From: a virus
Length of the DNA stretch: 64,000 nucleotides
Virus record (IMG/VR): IMGVR_UViG_3300047557_003310
Span: 62,001-126,000 of that record
Direction: 5' to 3' (one strand)
Shown here: positions 63,400 to 64,000 of the stretch, piece after piece
How positions within the stretch are numbered: the stretch's first letter is position 1
How the letters are laid out: each line of letters begins with the position of its first letter
Made by a program: the position numbers and the translations under genes
The notes under the pieces: model-generated
The model's database searches: none
Told to the model about the DNA's origin: nothing
Seen by the model: the letters and a program-made list of their open reading frames with translations, nothing else

Positions 63400-64000
63400 A
63401 ACCAATTAAAGCAAAAGACCTACTTGAGCTAGATAAAAATCTTGAAGTTGTAATGCTTCAATGTTATACATTACCAGAACAAGTCATTTATCAGGCAGGA
63501 AAATGTGATTATTCTGAAACACCTATTCACAATCAGCAAATTCCAAAACCAAGTGAATGTGGTGAATGGGTGGTAGAGCGTCTTCTAAGCAACGAAAAAG
63601 GCCACTGGGGGCCGCTAGAACACCCTTCCATTACCTTTTCCGTTTCTGGGTATGTTCACAATGTTGCAATGCAAGCAAGGACTCATAGAGTTGGAGTTAG
63701 CTTTGATGTTCAATCGCAACGTTATACTGGAAAACGAGTTATTAAAGTTGCTAGTGGAGAACTAAAACCAGAAGATGTGTTTTTCGTTCGCCCTCCAGGA
63801 TTCTATACAAATCGTTATGGTAAGAAATATGATTGGACTCAAGAAGATTATGATGACGAATTGAGTTGGATTGTAGAAGGTTGTAAGCGTTATGCAACAA
63901 AATACGAAAAAGGAATGTGTGAAGAACACATTAGGGACTATCTTGCACAAGCAATTCGTCAGAACTTTGTGGTTTCTTTTAACCTACGCTCTGTTCTTCA
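63396..64000 (+). CDS. thyX: Flavin-dependent thymidylate synthase (partial)
   Basis: First 201 residues; the gene runs off the window. ARTHRVGVSFDVQSQRYTG is the ThyX RHR signature region with the FAD/dUMP residues; EHPSITFSVSGYVHN precedes it. Makes dTMP from dUMP using FAD and NADPH; completes the phage dNTP supply with NrdA/NrdB. Confidence 0.95.
   Translation, partial: MKPIKAKDLLELDKNLEVVMLQCYTLPEQVIYQAGKCDYSETPIHNQQIPKPSECGEWVVERLLSNEKGHWGPLEHPSITFSVSGYVHNVAMQARTHRVGVSFDVQSQRYTGKRVIKVASGELKPEDVFFVRPPGFYTNRYGKKYDWTQEDYDDELSWIVEGCKRYATKYEKGMCEEHIRDYLAQAIRQNFVVSFNLRSVL

Overview
The window is a 64 kb slice of a T4-like cyanomyovirus, a large contractile-tailed phage of marine Synechococcus or Prochlorococcus. 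The T4 core replication order is recognisable (regA C-terminus, small heat-shock gene, gp43 polymerase, UvsX, gp41 helicase, MazG, then gp61 primase, NrdA and NrdB). Cyanobacterial metabolic genes sit beside it: psbA, psbD, two hli genes, petF, pstS, gnd, speD, thyX, a peroxiredoxin and a cyanobacterial-type porin. The DNA is AT-rich and almost all genes lie on the + strand. Genes are packed with ATGA/TAATG overlaps. Two promoter types recur: host-like sigma70 (TTGACA-17-TATAAT) and T4-like late (TATAAATA).

Layout. 1-6.6 kb: replication module. 6.6-12.2 kb: probable head and virion proteins, several opening with an N-terminus like the capsid-targeting sequence of T4 internal proteins. 12.2-18 kb: primase and ribonucleotide reductase; nrdA is physically broken by a split intein with a GIY-YIG endonuclease gene between the halves. 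18-22 kb: an endonuclease gene, a head-like protein and a lysis-like cluster with a predicted leader pseudoknot. 22-27 kb: eight canonical tRNAs (Leu, Tyr, Arg, Gly, Asn, Ser, Pro, Ile-UAU), two tRNA-like elements, a zinc-peptidase-like protein, gnd and a lone Phd-type antitoxin. 27.7-39.1 kb: a sugar-nucleotide and glycan block (GDP-fucose, an apparent complete set for an activated heptose, glycosyl- and methyltransferases). 39.1-45 kb: porin, Pho-box-linked pstS, hli, petF, hli, peroxiredoxin. 45-50.4 kb: FkbM methyltransferase insertion, C39-like and GH24 lysis proteins, a minus-strand block (holin-like protein, nuclease, small proteins) and virion genes. 50.4-54.1 kb: psbA split by two related group I introns, an endonuclease-like gene, psbD. 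54-64 kb: a dense run of small conserved genes, glutaredoxin, speD, a tandem glutamine-riboswitch-like leader with two small peptides, and the start of thyX.

How it fits together. The phage makes DNA from host nucleotides (NrdA/NrdB, glutaredoxin, ThyX, MazG), keeps photosynthesis and electron flow running (D1, D2, HLI, ferredoxin), draws NADPH and sugar phosphates from the pentose phosphate pathway (Gnd), and takes up phosphate (porin, PstS). The most unusual signals are: (1) a fractured nrdA; (2) a repeated arrangement in which free-standing homing-endonuclease genes follow an inverted repeat with a T4 late promoter in or beside it, so that only late transcripts should leave the start codon open; (3) capsid-targeting-like N-termini on enzyme-like proteins; (4) two paralogous introns in psbA; (5) a tandem riboswitch; and (6) terminators that carry a promoter -35 box inside the hairpin.
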